Shown one piece after another: positions 8,995-17,244 of a stretch of 64,000 nucleotides of DNA (positions are counted from its first letter, which is position 1; each line of letters starts with the position of its first letter). The position numbers and the translations under genes were made by a program. The stretch covers positions 20,646 to 84,645 of the forward strand of contig JARLIO010000070.1 of NCBI GenBank assembly GCA_031291675.1. The letters are read 5' to 3'. The DNA comes from Azospirillaceae bacterium. Lineage in GTDB: Bacteria; Pseudomonadota; Alphaproteobacteria; Azospirillales; Azospirillaceae. The notes under the pieces are model-generated. The model saw nothing but the letters and a program-made list of their open reading frames with translations, made no database searches and had not been told where the DNA came from.

Positions 8995-9477
8995 TTCGTG
9001 CCCCTCCACCTGTCGTCAAAATAGAGAACGGTTATTCTTCCCCAAAGTGCAGCTTGACCAAGAGCAAGTGTGATTTTTCCGTGGATGTTCGCCGAGAAGA
9101 CTACCCTTGCCGAAACACCGACACAAAATATTAAAGTTGACGGTTCTAGTTCGGTTTTTCCAATGCAAAGGCGCGGCATGCATTCGCCATTTTCCGGGGA
9201 ACACGCCGCTGAATCGGGTGCGAGCTCATGCTATCGGACAAGCTCGACGAACGGGCCCCGATCGCCCGATCGACAATCGCACAGGCCATTGCCCGCTTGA
9301 ATTGACAAAACATTGAAAGACAGGCTGAAATCGCCGCGGTATCACATTGCTCCGCAACACCGTTCCGGGCCGCCGGGAACGGGCCGATCGCGGGAATTTC
9401 CGCGACGCGACGCGGGAGCAGGCGAACCGCGCTGCCGGTGATGATACGATCATCGGGACAGCGTTCGAGGAGTGGGC
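8995..9477. other. Divergent intergenic region between the sugar operon and the TPR array
   Basis: About 480 bp without a convincing gene. It must hold the minus-strand promoter of the sugar operon and the plus-strand promoter of the TPR array. On the plus strand TTGACA at 9302-9307 is a good -35, but no clear -10 follows at 17 bases. On the minus strand TTGGTC with AGAATA 17 bases on is a weak candidate near 9034-9062. No repressor operator could be identified with confidence. Confidence 0.5.
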
Positions 9478-11181
9478 ATGAGCGGGAGCATTGCGGAACC
9501 GACCGCATCGACGGTCATCGGTCCGACCGGCACCGGCGCGGACGAGGCGGTGCTGAACCGCTTCACCCGGGCGGTGACCTGGCATCAGGCCGGCCATCTG
9601 GCCGAAGCCGGGGCCTGTTACCGCGACGCGATCGCGCTGCGCCCCGACCTCGCCGAGATCTACAACAATCTGGGCGTGATCGCGCTCGACCGCGGCCAGG
9701 CCGGCGTCGCGGTCACGGCGCATCTGCGGGCCGCTCTGCTCAAGCCCGACTTCGCCGAGGCCCTGTTCAATCTCGGCAACGCCTTGAACGCGCTGGGCCA
9801 GCGCGAACAGGCCGTCGCCGCCTATCGTGAGGCCCTGGGGTATCACAACGATTTTGCCGAAGCCTACAGCAATCTGGGCACCGTGCTGTTCCAACTTGGG
9901 GGCTATGACGCCGCCGTCGCCGCCTATCGCCAAGCCATCATCCTCCACCCGGGCCTACCCGATCCACCCTACAATCTTGGCAATGTCCTCCAGGCGTTAC
10001 AGCAGTTCGGCGCGGCCGTCGCCGCCTACGACCGGGCCCTGGTCCTTGATCCCGAAAACCCGGAGCTCTGGAGCAACCGCAGCACCGCGCTGCGAATCCT
10101 GGGTCGCGTTGACGCGGCGGTCGAGGGCTTCCGGGTCGCCCTCAGCCATGCCCCGGGTGATCCCCAGATTCATCTCAATTTCGCGATGGCCTTGCTCCAT
10201 CAGGGCCAATTCGCGGACGGTTGGCGCGAATATGAGTGGCGCTGGAAGACCGAAAAATTCCGCCCCTGGGTGGTCAGCTTCGCCCTGCCCGAATGGACCG
10301 GGGAATCCCTGAGCGGCAAGACCGTGCTGCTTTATACCGAACAGGGTTTTGGCGACGCCCTGATGTTCGCCCGCTTCGCCCCGGTTCTTGCCGCAACCGG
10401 TGCGCGGGTGGTGGTCCGGACGTTGCCATCGCTGGTGCGGCTGCTGCGCACCCTGCCCGGCGTCACCGAGGTCGCACCGTTCGAGACGCCGTATTTCGAT
10501 TTTGACTATCACCTGCCGCTGATGAGCGTGCCGCATCGGCTCGGTATCGATCTGGACAGCATTCCGGCGACGATCCCCTATCTTTGGGCCGAGGCCACCG
10601 CGGTTGCCGCCTGGCGCGCCCGGCTGGCGGCAGCCGGCCCGAACCTGAAGGTCGGCGTGGTCTGGGCCGGGGATCCGCGACGGCACGACCCCAGCGCCCA
10701 TTCCATGGATCAACGGCGCAGCCTGGGCTTCGATCGCATCGCCAGCCTGGCCAGGATCCCGGGCGTGACGCTGGTCAGCCTGCAAAAGGGCGAGCCGCCG
10801 TTGCCCGCGCTCGACGGGCCCATTCTTGACGGGCCCATTCTTGACTGGATGGACAGCATCGTTGATTTTGCCGACACCGCAGCGCTGGTTACCGCCCTGG
10901 ACCTGGTGATCACCGTCGACACCGCGGTCGCGCACCTGGCCGGGGCCCTGGGGAAACCGGTCTGGATCCTGTCACGGTTCGACGGCTGCTGGCGCTGGCT
11001 GCGTGACCGGGACGACACCCCGTGGTATCCGACCGCAAGACTGTTTCGCCAGCATCGCGCCGGTGACTGGGACGACGTCATGACCCGGGTCGCCGAGGCC
11101 CTGCGGGCGGCGATCGCCACCGATGCCACGCCGATCTTTGAACCGGGGGCGTCCTCGCTGACGGCATTGGAGAAAGAATGA
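9478..11181 (+). CDS. TPR-glycosyltransferase paralogue 1 of 6
   Basis: The 567 residues hold about seven tetratricopeptide repeats (residues about 30-260; units such as EIYNNLGVIALDRG and ALFNLGNALNALG ending in KPDFAE-type turns). A linker with EYEWRWK follows, then a GT-B-like C-terminal domain. That domain has TEQGFGDALMFARFAP, a YHLPLMSVPHRLG strand, LKVGVVWAGDPRRHD, LVSLQKG, DFADTAALV, and DTAVAHLAGALGKPVW, the last resembling the nucleotide-sugar loop of GT9 heptosyltransferases. GAGGAG at 9467-9472 favours the ATG at 9478 over GTG at 9472. No signal peptide is present, so it is cytoplasmic. It opens a chain of five overlapping paralogues. A 15-bp duplication gives the repeated GPILDGPILD near residue 450. 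Acceptor and donor are unknown. Confidence 0.88.
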   Translation: MSGSIAEPTASTVIGPTGTGADEAVLNRFTRAVTWHQAGHLAEAGACYRDAIALRPDLAEIYNNLGVIALDRGQAGVAVTAHLRAALLKPDFAEALFNLGNALNALGQREQAVAAYREALGYHNDFAEAYSNLGTVLFQLGGYDAAVAAYRQAIILHPGLPDPPYNLGNVLQALQQFGAAVAAYDRALVLDPENPELWSNRSTALRILGRVDAAVEGFRVALSHAPGDPQIHLNFAMALLHQGQFADGWREYEWRWKTEKFRPWVVSFALPEWTGESLSGKTVLLYTEQGFGDALMFARFAPVLAATGARVVVRTLPSLVRLLRTLPGVTEVAPFETPYFDFDYHLPLMSVPHRLGIDLDSIPATIPYLWAEATAVAAWRARLAAAGPNLKVGVVWAGDPRRHDPSAHSMDQRRSLGFDRIASLARIPGVTLVSLQKGEPPLPALDGPILDGPILDWMDSIVDFADTAALVTALDLVITVDTAVAHLAGALGKPVWILSRFDGCWRWLRDRDDTPWYPTARLFRQHRAGDWDDVMTRVAEALRAAIATDATPIFEPGASSLTALEKE

Positions 11182-12935
11182 GCGGGCCCAGACACCCCAA
11201 GCGATCGAAGCGATCGAAACTGAAGCCGGGCCCAAACCGTGGCGTGGCGTTGACACCCGTGGCGGACGCCCCACCGCCCACCGGTGAAGCGCTGATCTTG
11301 TTCAACCGTGCCGTGTTTCATCATGGCCGAAATGAGTTTCCGGATGCGGTCACCTTGTATCAGCAAGTGGTCGCGCTGCGGCCCGACCTGGCGCCGGTGC
11401 GCAACAATCTCGCAGTGGCGTTGCGCGATCTCGGCCGCATCACGGACTCGCTGGCCTGCTGCCGCGCGGCGATCGCGCTGAAGCCGGATTACGCCCAGGC
11501 CTACAACAATCTGGGAACCGCGCTGCAAGCGCTGAACCCGGTACCAGCGACGCCGGCAACGACCGGCACCGACGCGGCGCGAACCGCCTATCGCCGGGCA
11601 ATCACCCTGATCCCCGACTATGCCCAGGCCTACAACAATCTCGGCAATGTGCTGCGCGAGTCGGACCAGACCGAACAGGCGGCCGCCGCCCTGCGACGCG
11701 CCATCACCCTGATGCCGGATCTGCCCGAAGCCTACGACAATCTGGCCACCACGACACTCGACGCCGGCGCCTTTGACACGGCTGTCGCGATCTGTCGCCG
11801 CAGCACGCTGGTCCGCCCCGGCCACGCCGAATCCTTTAGTGATCTCGGCATGGCACTGCAAAGTTCCGGGCATCCGGACGCGGCGCTGACCGCCTACCGG
11901 CAGGCGGTCACGTTGAATCCCGAGAACACGCAAATACACTTCAATCGCGCCACCGCGCTGTTACAGGCGGGCCAGTACCGCGAAGGCTGGGCCGAATATG
12001 AGTGGCGCCGCCGCACCGCCATCGACGTGGCCCTGGCGCGTCCTTATGACCAACCGGAATGGACCGGCGACCGCCTCGATGGCCGCACCATCCTGCTTTA
12101 TACCGAACAGGGATTCGGCGACACCCTGATGTGGGCGCGCTTCGTGCCCCTGGTTGCGGCACAGGGTGGTTCGATCGTGTTGCAGGTCTACCCGTTGTTG
12201 GCACGCTTGATGCGGGGCCTTCCCGTCGATGTCGATGTCGTCGATCTCAGCCCGACCGACCGCCATTTCGATACCCATCTGCCTTTGATGACCCTGCCGC
12301 ATCGGCTCGGGATCGGCCTCGACAACCTGCCCGCCACGGTGCCCTATCTGCGGCCCGATCCGGCGATGGCGACGGCATGGCGGGTCCGGCTCGCGGGCCT
12401 GTCCGGGCTCAAGGTCGGGCTGGTCTGGGCCGGTGCGGCGCGGATCGGCAACCGTGCCGCCAATCGGATCGACCGCTGGCGCAGCATCGCGCTGGCGCGT
12501 CTGGCGCCGCTCGCCGCGGTGCCGGGCATCGCCTGGGTCAGCCTGCAAATGGGCGCCGCCGCAGCCGAGGCCGGGATGCCCCCCGCCGGCATGACGCTGC
12601 TGGACTGGACCGAGGAGTTGACCGACTTCGCCGACACCGCCGCCCTGATCGACGCCCTGGATCTGGTGATCACGGTCGACACCGCGGTCGCACACCTCGC
12701 CGGCGCCCTGGGCAAGCCGGTCTGGATCCTGTCGCGCTACAATGGGTGCTGGCGCTGGCTGAACGATCGCGACGACTCGCCCTGGTATCCCACCGCCCGC
12801 CTGTTCCGCCAACCGCGGATGGGGGACTGGGATACGGTCATCACCCAGGTCCGCGATCAACTCGATCACCTTGCCTTGGCGCGGCAAGCGGCACGCGCCG
12901 CGCCAGCCCCCCGATCGACAATCCCGCAGCCATGA
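11178..12935 (+). CDS. TPR-glycosyltransferase paralogue 2 of 6
   Basis: The 585 residues start with a basic segment (RHPKRSKRSKLKPGPN) not seen in the other copies. About seven TPRs follow, one interrupted by an insert rich in Pro, Ala and Thr (NPVPATPATTGTD, near residue 120). The shared C-terminal domain then carries EYEWRRR, TEQGFGDTLMWARFVP, LKVGLVWAGAAR, DFADTAALI and DTAVAHLAGALGKPVW. The ribose/phosphate-contacting type loops are conserved, so it should be active if its sisters are. Start and stop both overlap neighbours by 4 bp, giving tight coupling. Compared with copy 1, the stretch after WAG is changed (ARIGNRAANRIDRW), which may alter acceptor or donor contacts. The GT9-like assignment rests on motif resemblance. 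Confidence 0.88.
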   Translation: MSGPRHPKRSKRSKLKPGPNRGVALTPVADAPPPTGEALILFNRAVFHHGRNEFPDAVTLYQQVVALRPDLAPVRNNLAVALRDLGRITDSLACCRAAIALKPDYAQAYNNLGTALQALNPVPATPATTGTDAARTAYRRAITLIPDYAQAYNNLGNVLRESDQTEQAAAALRRAITLMPDLPEAYDNLATTTLDAGAFDTAVAICRRSTLVRPGHAESFSDLGMALQSSGHPDAALTAYRQAVTLNPENTQIHFNRATALLQAGQYREGWAEYEWRRRTAIDVALARPYDQPEWTGDRLDGRTILLYTEQGFGDTLMWARFVPLVAAQGGSIVLQVYPLLARLMRGLPVDVDVVDLSPTDRHFDTHLPLMTLPHRLGIGLDNLPATVPYLRPDPAMATAWRVRLAGLSGLKVGLVWAGAARIGNRAANRIDRWRSIALARLAPLAAVPGIAWVSLQMGAAAAEAGMPPAGMTLLDWTEELTDFADTAALIDALDLVITVDTAVAHLAGALGKPVWILSRYNGCWRWLNDRDDSPWYPTARLFRQPRMGDWDTVITQVRDQLDHLALARQAARAAPAPRSTIPQP

Positions 12936-15091
12936 GCGACGTCGCCGAACCGTTCCCGCCGCACGGCCCCCCGCTCACGATCGGGCAGTTGTTCACGCTG
13001 GCCGTGGCCCGACAGAGCACGGGACGGTTCCAGGAAGCGGCGCTGCTTTATTTGCAAGCCATCGCGATCGACCCGATGATCGCCGAGATCCACAACAATC
13101 TCGGCATTGCCTTCCTGAAGCTGGAGCGCTTCGACGCGGCGACCGTGGCCTGTAGCACGGCGATCCTGCTGGCACCGGAGGCGGCCCAGGCCTATTGCAA
13201 TCTTGCGATGGCGGCGCAGAGCCTCAGCCAATGCGCCGCCGCGGAAACGGCGTATCGTCGGGCCACCATGATCAAGCCCGACTATCCCCACGCCCACAAA
13301 AACCGCGGCACCAACCTGATGACTCTCGGCGTTTTCGAGACCGCGGCAGCCTGTTTTCGCCGCGCGATCGCCGGACGCTGCGACTTTCCCGAAGCCTACA
13401 CCGGTCTGGCCCAGGCCTGCTTCAATCAGGGCCTGCTGACCGAGGCCGCCGCGGCCGCCCGTCGCACCTTGCGCCTGAAGCCCGACGACAGCGCGGCGTT
13501 TTACAGTCTCGGCAATGCGCTCGGCCGCAGCGGCAACACGGCGGCCGCGCTGACCGCCTACCGATCCGGGATCGCCCTGCAACCGGATGCCCCGGAACTC
13601 TACAACAATATCAGCAACATCTTCCACCTTCAGGAACGGATGGCCGAAGCCGTCATCGCCGAGCACCGGGCGCTGGTCCTGAATCCGCAATACGCCGCCG
13701 CGATCACCAATCTCGGCAATGCCATGAAGATGCTGAACCGGTTGCCCGAGGCCATCTACGCCTATCACCAAGCGCTGACGCTGCAACCGGGCTTCGCCGA
13801 AGCGCTCAGCAATCTCGGCAACGCCCTGGTCCATGCCGGCCGCTACGAGGAGGCGGTCAAGATCTGTCACCGATCGACCCTCATCGGACCGGAATATTCC
13901 GAAGCCTATAACAATATGGGCAATGCGCTGCACGCCCTGCGACGGATCGAGCCCGCCCATACCCTGTATCGTCAGGCCATCACGCTGGCGCCCTCCAATG
14001 CCGGCCCGCATAATAATCTGGGCAACGTCATGATGTCGTTGCGCGAAACGGAACGCGCGATCCGGGCCTATCGGCGCGAAGTGGTGATCGGCAGCGCGAA
14101 CGGCCACGGTCCCGACCCCCGGGTTCACGTCAATCTGGCGATGGCGCTGTTGATGATGGGTCAGTTCCAGGAAGGCTGGATCGAATATGACTGGCGCTGG
14201 AAGACCCGCGATTTCCGCGGCGAAGTCCTGCCGTCACCGCCACCGGAATGGTGCGGCGAATCCCTGGAAGGGCGGACCATTCTGCTTTACGGCGAACAGG
14301 GGTTCGGCGATGCCCTGCAGTTTTGCCGTTATGCCACCGTGGTCGCGGGGCTTGGGGCGCGGGTGCTGATCCGGGTGCAACAGCCCCTGGTCCGGCTGCT
14401 GGCGACGGTCCCCGGGGTCGCGGCCGTCGCCGGCAGCGTCGCGGAGTTGCCGGCGTTCGACTTTCACCTGCCGCTGATGAGTGTTCCCCGGGTGGTTGGC
14501 ACGACGCTGGAAACGATTCCGGCCACGGTCCCCTATCTTCATGCCGACGCCGTGGCCTGGCGCCGGCGCCTCGCCCTGCTTGCCGGCATGAAGGTCGGCC
14601 TGGTCTGGGCCGGCAATCCGCGGGCGTTCAACCATGAAGCCCATCTGACCGATCGTCGCCGCAGCCTGAGCCTCGATCATTACGCCGTCCTGGGAACAAT
14701 CCCGGGCGTCAGCCTGATCAGCCTGCAACTGGGACCCGCGGCCATCCAGACCCGCTCACCGCCGCCGGGTTTACGTCTGACAGACTGGACCGCGGAATTG
14801 GGCGATTTCGCTGAAACCGCCGCACTGGTCGCGGCGCTGGATCTGGTGATCACCGTCGACACCGCGGTCGCGCATCTCGCCGGCGCCCTCGGCAAGCCGG
14901 TATGGATCCTGTCGCGATACGACGGGTGCTGGCGCTGGCTGCGTGACCGTGATGACACCCCCTGGTATCCCACCGCCCGCTTGTTCCGTCAAACCGACCC
15001 CGACGAATGGCATAGTGTCGTCGCGCGCATCGCCACGGCGTTGCGGCAACGCGCCGCGGCGGCGGCCGGGGTCGGAGCACCGGCATCATGA
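12932..15091 (+). CDS. TPR-glycosyltransferase paralogue 3 of 6
   Basis: A 719-residue copy with a longer superhelix of about 12 TPRs (for example EIHNNLGIAFLKLER, AYNNMGNALHALRR, PHNNLGNVMMSLRE), followed by EYDWRWK and the shared domain (GEQGFGDALQFCRYATV, FHLPLMSVPRVVG, LKVGLVWAG replaced by MKVGLVWAGNPR, DTAVAHLAGALGKPVW). The ATG at 12932 overlaps the stop of copy 2 (ATGA). The frame is open far upstream, to 12059, but that part lies inside copy 2 and is high-GC shadow. The added TPRs relative to copies 1 and 2 imply a different or larger protein partner, if the TPRs select acceptors as they do in O-GlcNAc transferase. Confidence 0.88.
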   Translation: MSDVAEPFPPHGPPLTIGQLFTLAVARQSTGRFQEAALLYLQAIAIDPMIAEIHNNLGIAFLKLERFDAATVACSTAILLAPEAAQAYCNLAMAAQSLSQCAAAETAYRRATMIKPDYPHAHKNRGTNLMTLGVFETAAACFRRAIAGRCDFPEAYTGLAQACFNQGLLTEAAAAARRTLRLKPDDSAAFYSLGNALGRSGNTAAALTAYRSGIALQPDAPELYNNISNIFHLQERMAEAVIAEHRALVLNPQYAAAITNLGNAMKMLNRLPEAIYAYHQALTLQPGFAEALSNLGNALVHAGRYEEAVKICHRSTLIGPEYSEAYNNMGNALHALRRIEPAHTLYRQAITLAPSNAGPHNNLGNVMMSLRETERAIRAYRREVVIGSANGHGPDPRVHVNLAMALLMMGQFQEGWIEYDWRWKTRDFRGEVLPSPPPEWCGESLEGRTILLYGEQGFGDALQFCRYATVVAGLGARVLIRVQQPLVRLLATVPGVAAVAGSVAELPAFDFHLPLMSVPRVVGTTLETIPATVPYLHADAVAWRRRLALLAGMKVGLVWAGNPRAFNHEAHLTDRRRSLSLDHYAVLGTIPGVSLISLQLGPAAIQTRSPPPGLRLTDWTAELGDFAETAALVAALDLVITVDTAVAHLAGALGKPVWILSRYDGCWRWLRDRDDTPWYPTARLFRQTDPDEWHSVVARIATALRQRAAAAAGVGAPAS

Positions 15092-17244
15092 TCAATCCCG
15101 GCCGGCAAGCGCGAGCGCTGGTGCCGCACCCCGATGATGCCCTGACCGTCCTGTTCGCCCGGGCGGTGGCCCGGCAGGCGGTGGACGAACACGCCGAAGC
15201 GATCGCACTGTATCGGCAACTGATCGCCCTCAGCCCGATGCTGGCCGAGGTCTACGTCAATCTTGGCCAGTCCCTGGCGGCCTGCGGCGCGATGGTGCCG
15301 GCCGGCGATGCCTTGCGCGATGCCGTGGTCCTGGCCCCGGCGGATCCCCGGTTTCTGTATGCGCTGGCGGAAATCCTGGTGCTGCGCGGCCGCGTTCGTG
15401 ATGCCATCAACGCCTATCGCCGCGCGGTGCGCGCCCGCCCCGACTTCGCCCAGGCCTGGGGCCATCTGGGCCTGGCCCTCGGCGCCTTGAACCAGCCGAC
15501 GGCCGCGATCATCGCCTATCGCCACGCCACGGCCCTGCTGCCTGATGCCGCCGAAGCTCACTTCAATCTCGGCAACAGCCTGGCCGGCCAGCGTCGCTTC
15601 GCCGAGGCGCTGATGGCCTATTGGCGCACCGTCGTGCTTGAGCCCGGCCACCACGCGGCCCGGCATAATCTGGGCAATGCCCTCCGCGATCTGGACCGGC
15701 TTGAGGTGGCTGTCGTCTGTTTCGGCCTTCATATCGCCCGTCAACCCAATTTCCTCCCGGCCTATACCGCGCTCAGCCAGACCTTGCTGCGGCTCGACCA
15801 GCGCGGTTCCTCCCTGCCCCAAAGCCCGCTGGCCCCCGCCCGCCACGCCTACCATCTGCGGCCCGATGACCCCACGGCGTTGACCGCGCTGGGCAATGCG
15901 CTGAAGGCCATCGACCAGCTCGCCCCGGCGCGGGCCGCGTTCCGCCAGGCCATCGCGATGCAGCCCGACGAGGCCGAAACCTACAGCAATCTCGCCTTCG
16001 CCGAAATCGATGGCAGCGCCCATGACGCGGCGGTGGTCGCATGCCGCCGCGCCCTGATCCTGAAACCCGATCATGCCGAAGCGCTCAACAATTTCGGCAA
16101 GGCGCGACAGGCGCAGTGTGCCGCCGGGATCCCGTTCTTTCGCCACGCCGTGACGTCCCGACCCGACCACGACGCGGCCTACAACAATCTGGGCAACGCG
16201 CTGGCGGCCTGCGGCGACTTCGCCGGGGCCATGGTGGCCTACCACCGGGCCCAACGCAGCAATCCCGCGGAACCCCGGTTTCACGTCAATCGCGCCCTGA
16301 CCCTGTTGCGCTACGGCTATTGGCGCGAGGGGTGGGCCGAATATGAGTGGCGCTGGAAAACCCGTCCTTTCATCCGGGCGAAGCCGGCCATCCCCACCCC
16401 GGAATGGCGCGGCGAACCGCTCGCCGGACGAACGGTGCTGTTGTATGCCGAGCAAGGCCATGGCGACGCGATCCAGTTCACCCGCTTCGCCCCGATGGTC
16501 GCGGCACGCGGGGGGCGGGTGGTCCTGTCGACCTTTGCCGACCTGGTCAGGCTGCTGCAAACGGCGCCGGGCGTCGACGCGGTTGCGCGGTTCGCCGGGT
16601 CCCTGCCCGCCCATGATTGCCATCTGCCCCTGATGAGTGTCCCCCATGTGCTGGGAATCGATATCGCCGACGCGGCGGTGCCGGTACCCTATTTGCGCGC
16701 CACACCCGATGCCGCGGCGGCCTGGCGGATCCGTCTTGCCGGACTGCCGGGGCTCAAGGCCGGACTGGTCTGGGCCGGCGATCCCCGTCCGTTCAACCGC
16801 GAAGCCCATCAGGTCGACAGCCGGCGCAGCATGACCCTGGGGCAGTTCGCGCCCCTGGGCACGGTCACGGGCCTGACCCTGATCAGCCTGCAAAAGGGCG
16901 CCCCCGCCGCCGAGGCGGCGACGACGCCGCCGGGCCTTCGGCTCTATGACTGGATGGAGGAAATCAACGACTTCGCCGATACCGCGGCGCTGATTGAAAA
17001 TCTCGACCTGGTGATCACGGTCGACACCGCGGTGGCCCATCTGGCCGGCGCGCTGGGCAAGCCGGTGTGGATCCTGTCGCGTTGGGAGGGCTGCTGGCGC
17101 TGGCTGCGTGACCGGGACGACACCCCCTGGTATCCCAGCGCCCGCCTGTTCCGCCAGCGTCGCCCCGGCGACTGGGGTGAGGTCGTCACCCGGGTCGCCG
17201 CCGCCGTGGCCGAGCGGGTCGCCATCACCCGGGCCGCCCGATGA
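15088..17244 (+). CDS. TPR-glycosyltransferase paralogue 4 of 6
   Basis: The 718 residues contain about 12 TPRs, several degenerate (AWGHLGLALGALNQ, ALTALGNALKAIDQ, ALNNFGKARQAQC), then EYEWRWK and the C-terminal domain. One core motif differs: AEQGHGDAIQFTRFAP has His where the other copies have Phe (QGFGD). LKAGLVWAGDPRPFN likewise replaces the usual KVG with KAG. The Asp of GHGD, matching the position of the catalytic Asp in GT9 enzymes, is kept, as is DTAVAHLAGALGKPVW. Both ends overlap neighbours by 4 bp. It is probably functional but is the copy with most changes in the first glycine-rich loop. Confidence 0.87.
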   Translation: MINPGRQARALVPHPDDALTVLFARAVARQAVDEHAEAIALYRQLIALSPMLAEVYVNLGQSLAACGAMVPAGDALRDAVVLAPADPRFLYALAEILVLRGRVRDAINAYRRAVRARPDFAQAWGHLGLALGALNQPTAAIIAYRHATALLPDAAEAHFNLGNSLAGQRRFAEALMAYWRTVVLEPGHHAARHNLGNALRDLDRLEVAVVCFGLHIARQPNFLPAYTALSQTLLRLDQRGSSLPQSPLAPARHAYHLRPDDPTALTALGNALKAIDQLAPARAAFRQAIAMQPDEAETYSNLAFAEIDGSAHDAAVVACRRALILKPDHAEALNNFGKARQAQCAAGIPFFRHAVTSRPDHDAAYNNLGNALAACGDFAGAMVAYHRAQRSNPAEPRFHVNRALTLLRYGYWREGWAEYEWRWKTRPFIRAKPAIPTPEWRGEPLAGRTVLLYAEQGHGDAIQFTRFAPMVAARGGRVVLSTFADLVRLLQTAPGVDAVARFAGSLPAHDCHLPLMSVPHVLGIDIADAAVPVPYLRATPDAAAAWRIRLAGLPGLKAGLVWAGDPRPFNREAHQVDSRRSMTLGQFAPLGTVTGLTLISLQKGAPAAEAATTPPGLRLYDWMEEINDFADTAALIENLDLVITVDTAVAHLAGALGKPVWILSRWEGCWRWLRDRDDTPWYPSARLFRQRRPGDWGEVVTRVAAAVAERVAITRAAR

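Noticed and set aside
12059..12931. Upstream extension of TPR copy 3
   Set aside because: The frame is open, but the region codes for the C-terminal domain of copy 2 in another frame. The ATGA overlap at 12932 gives the natural start.
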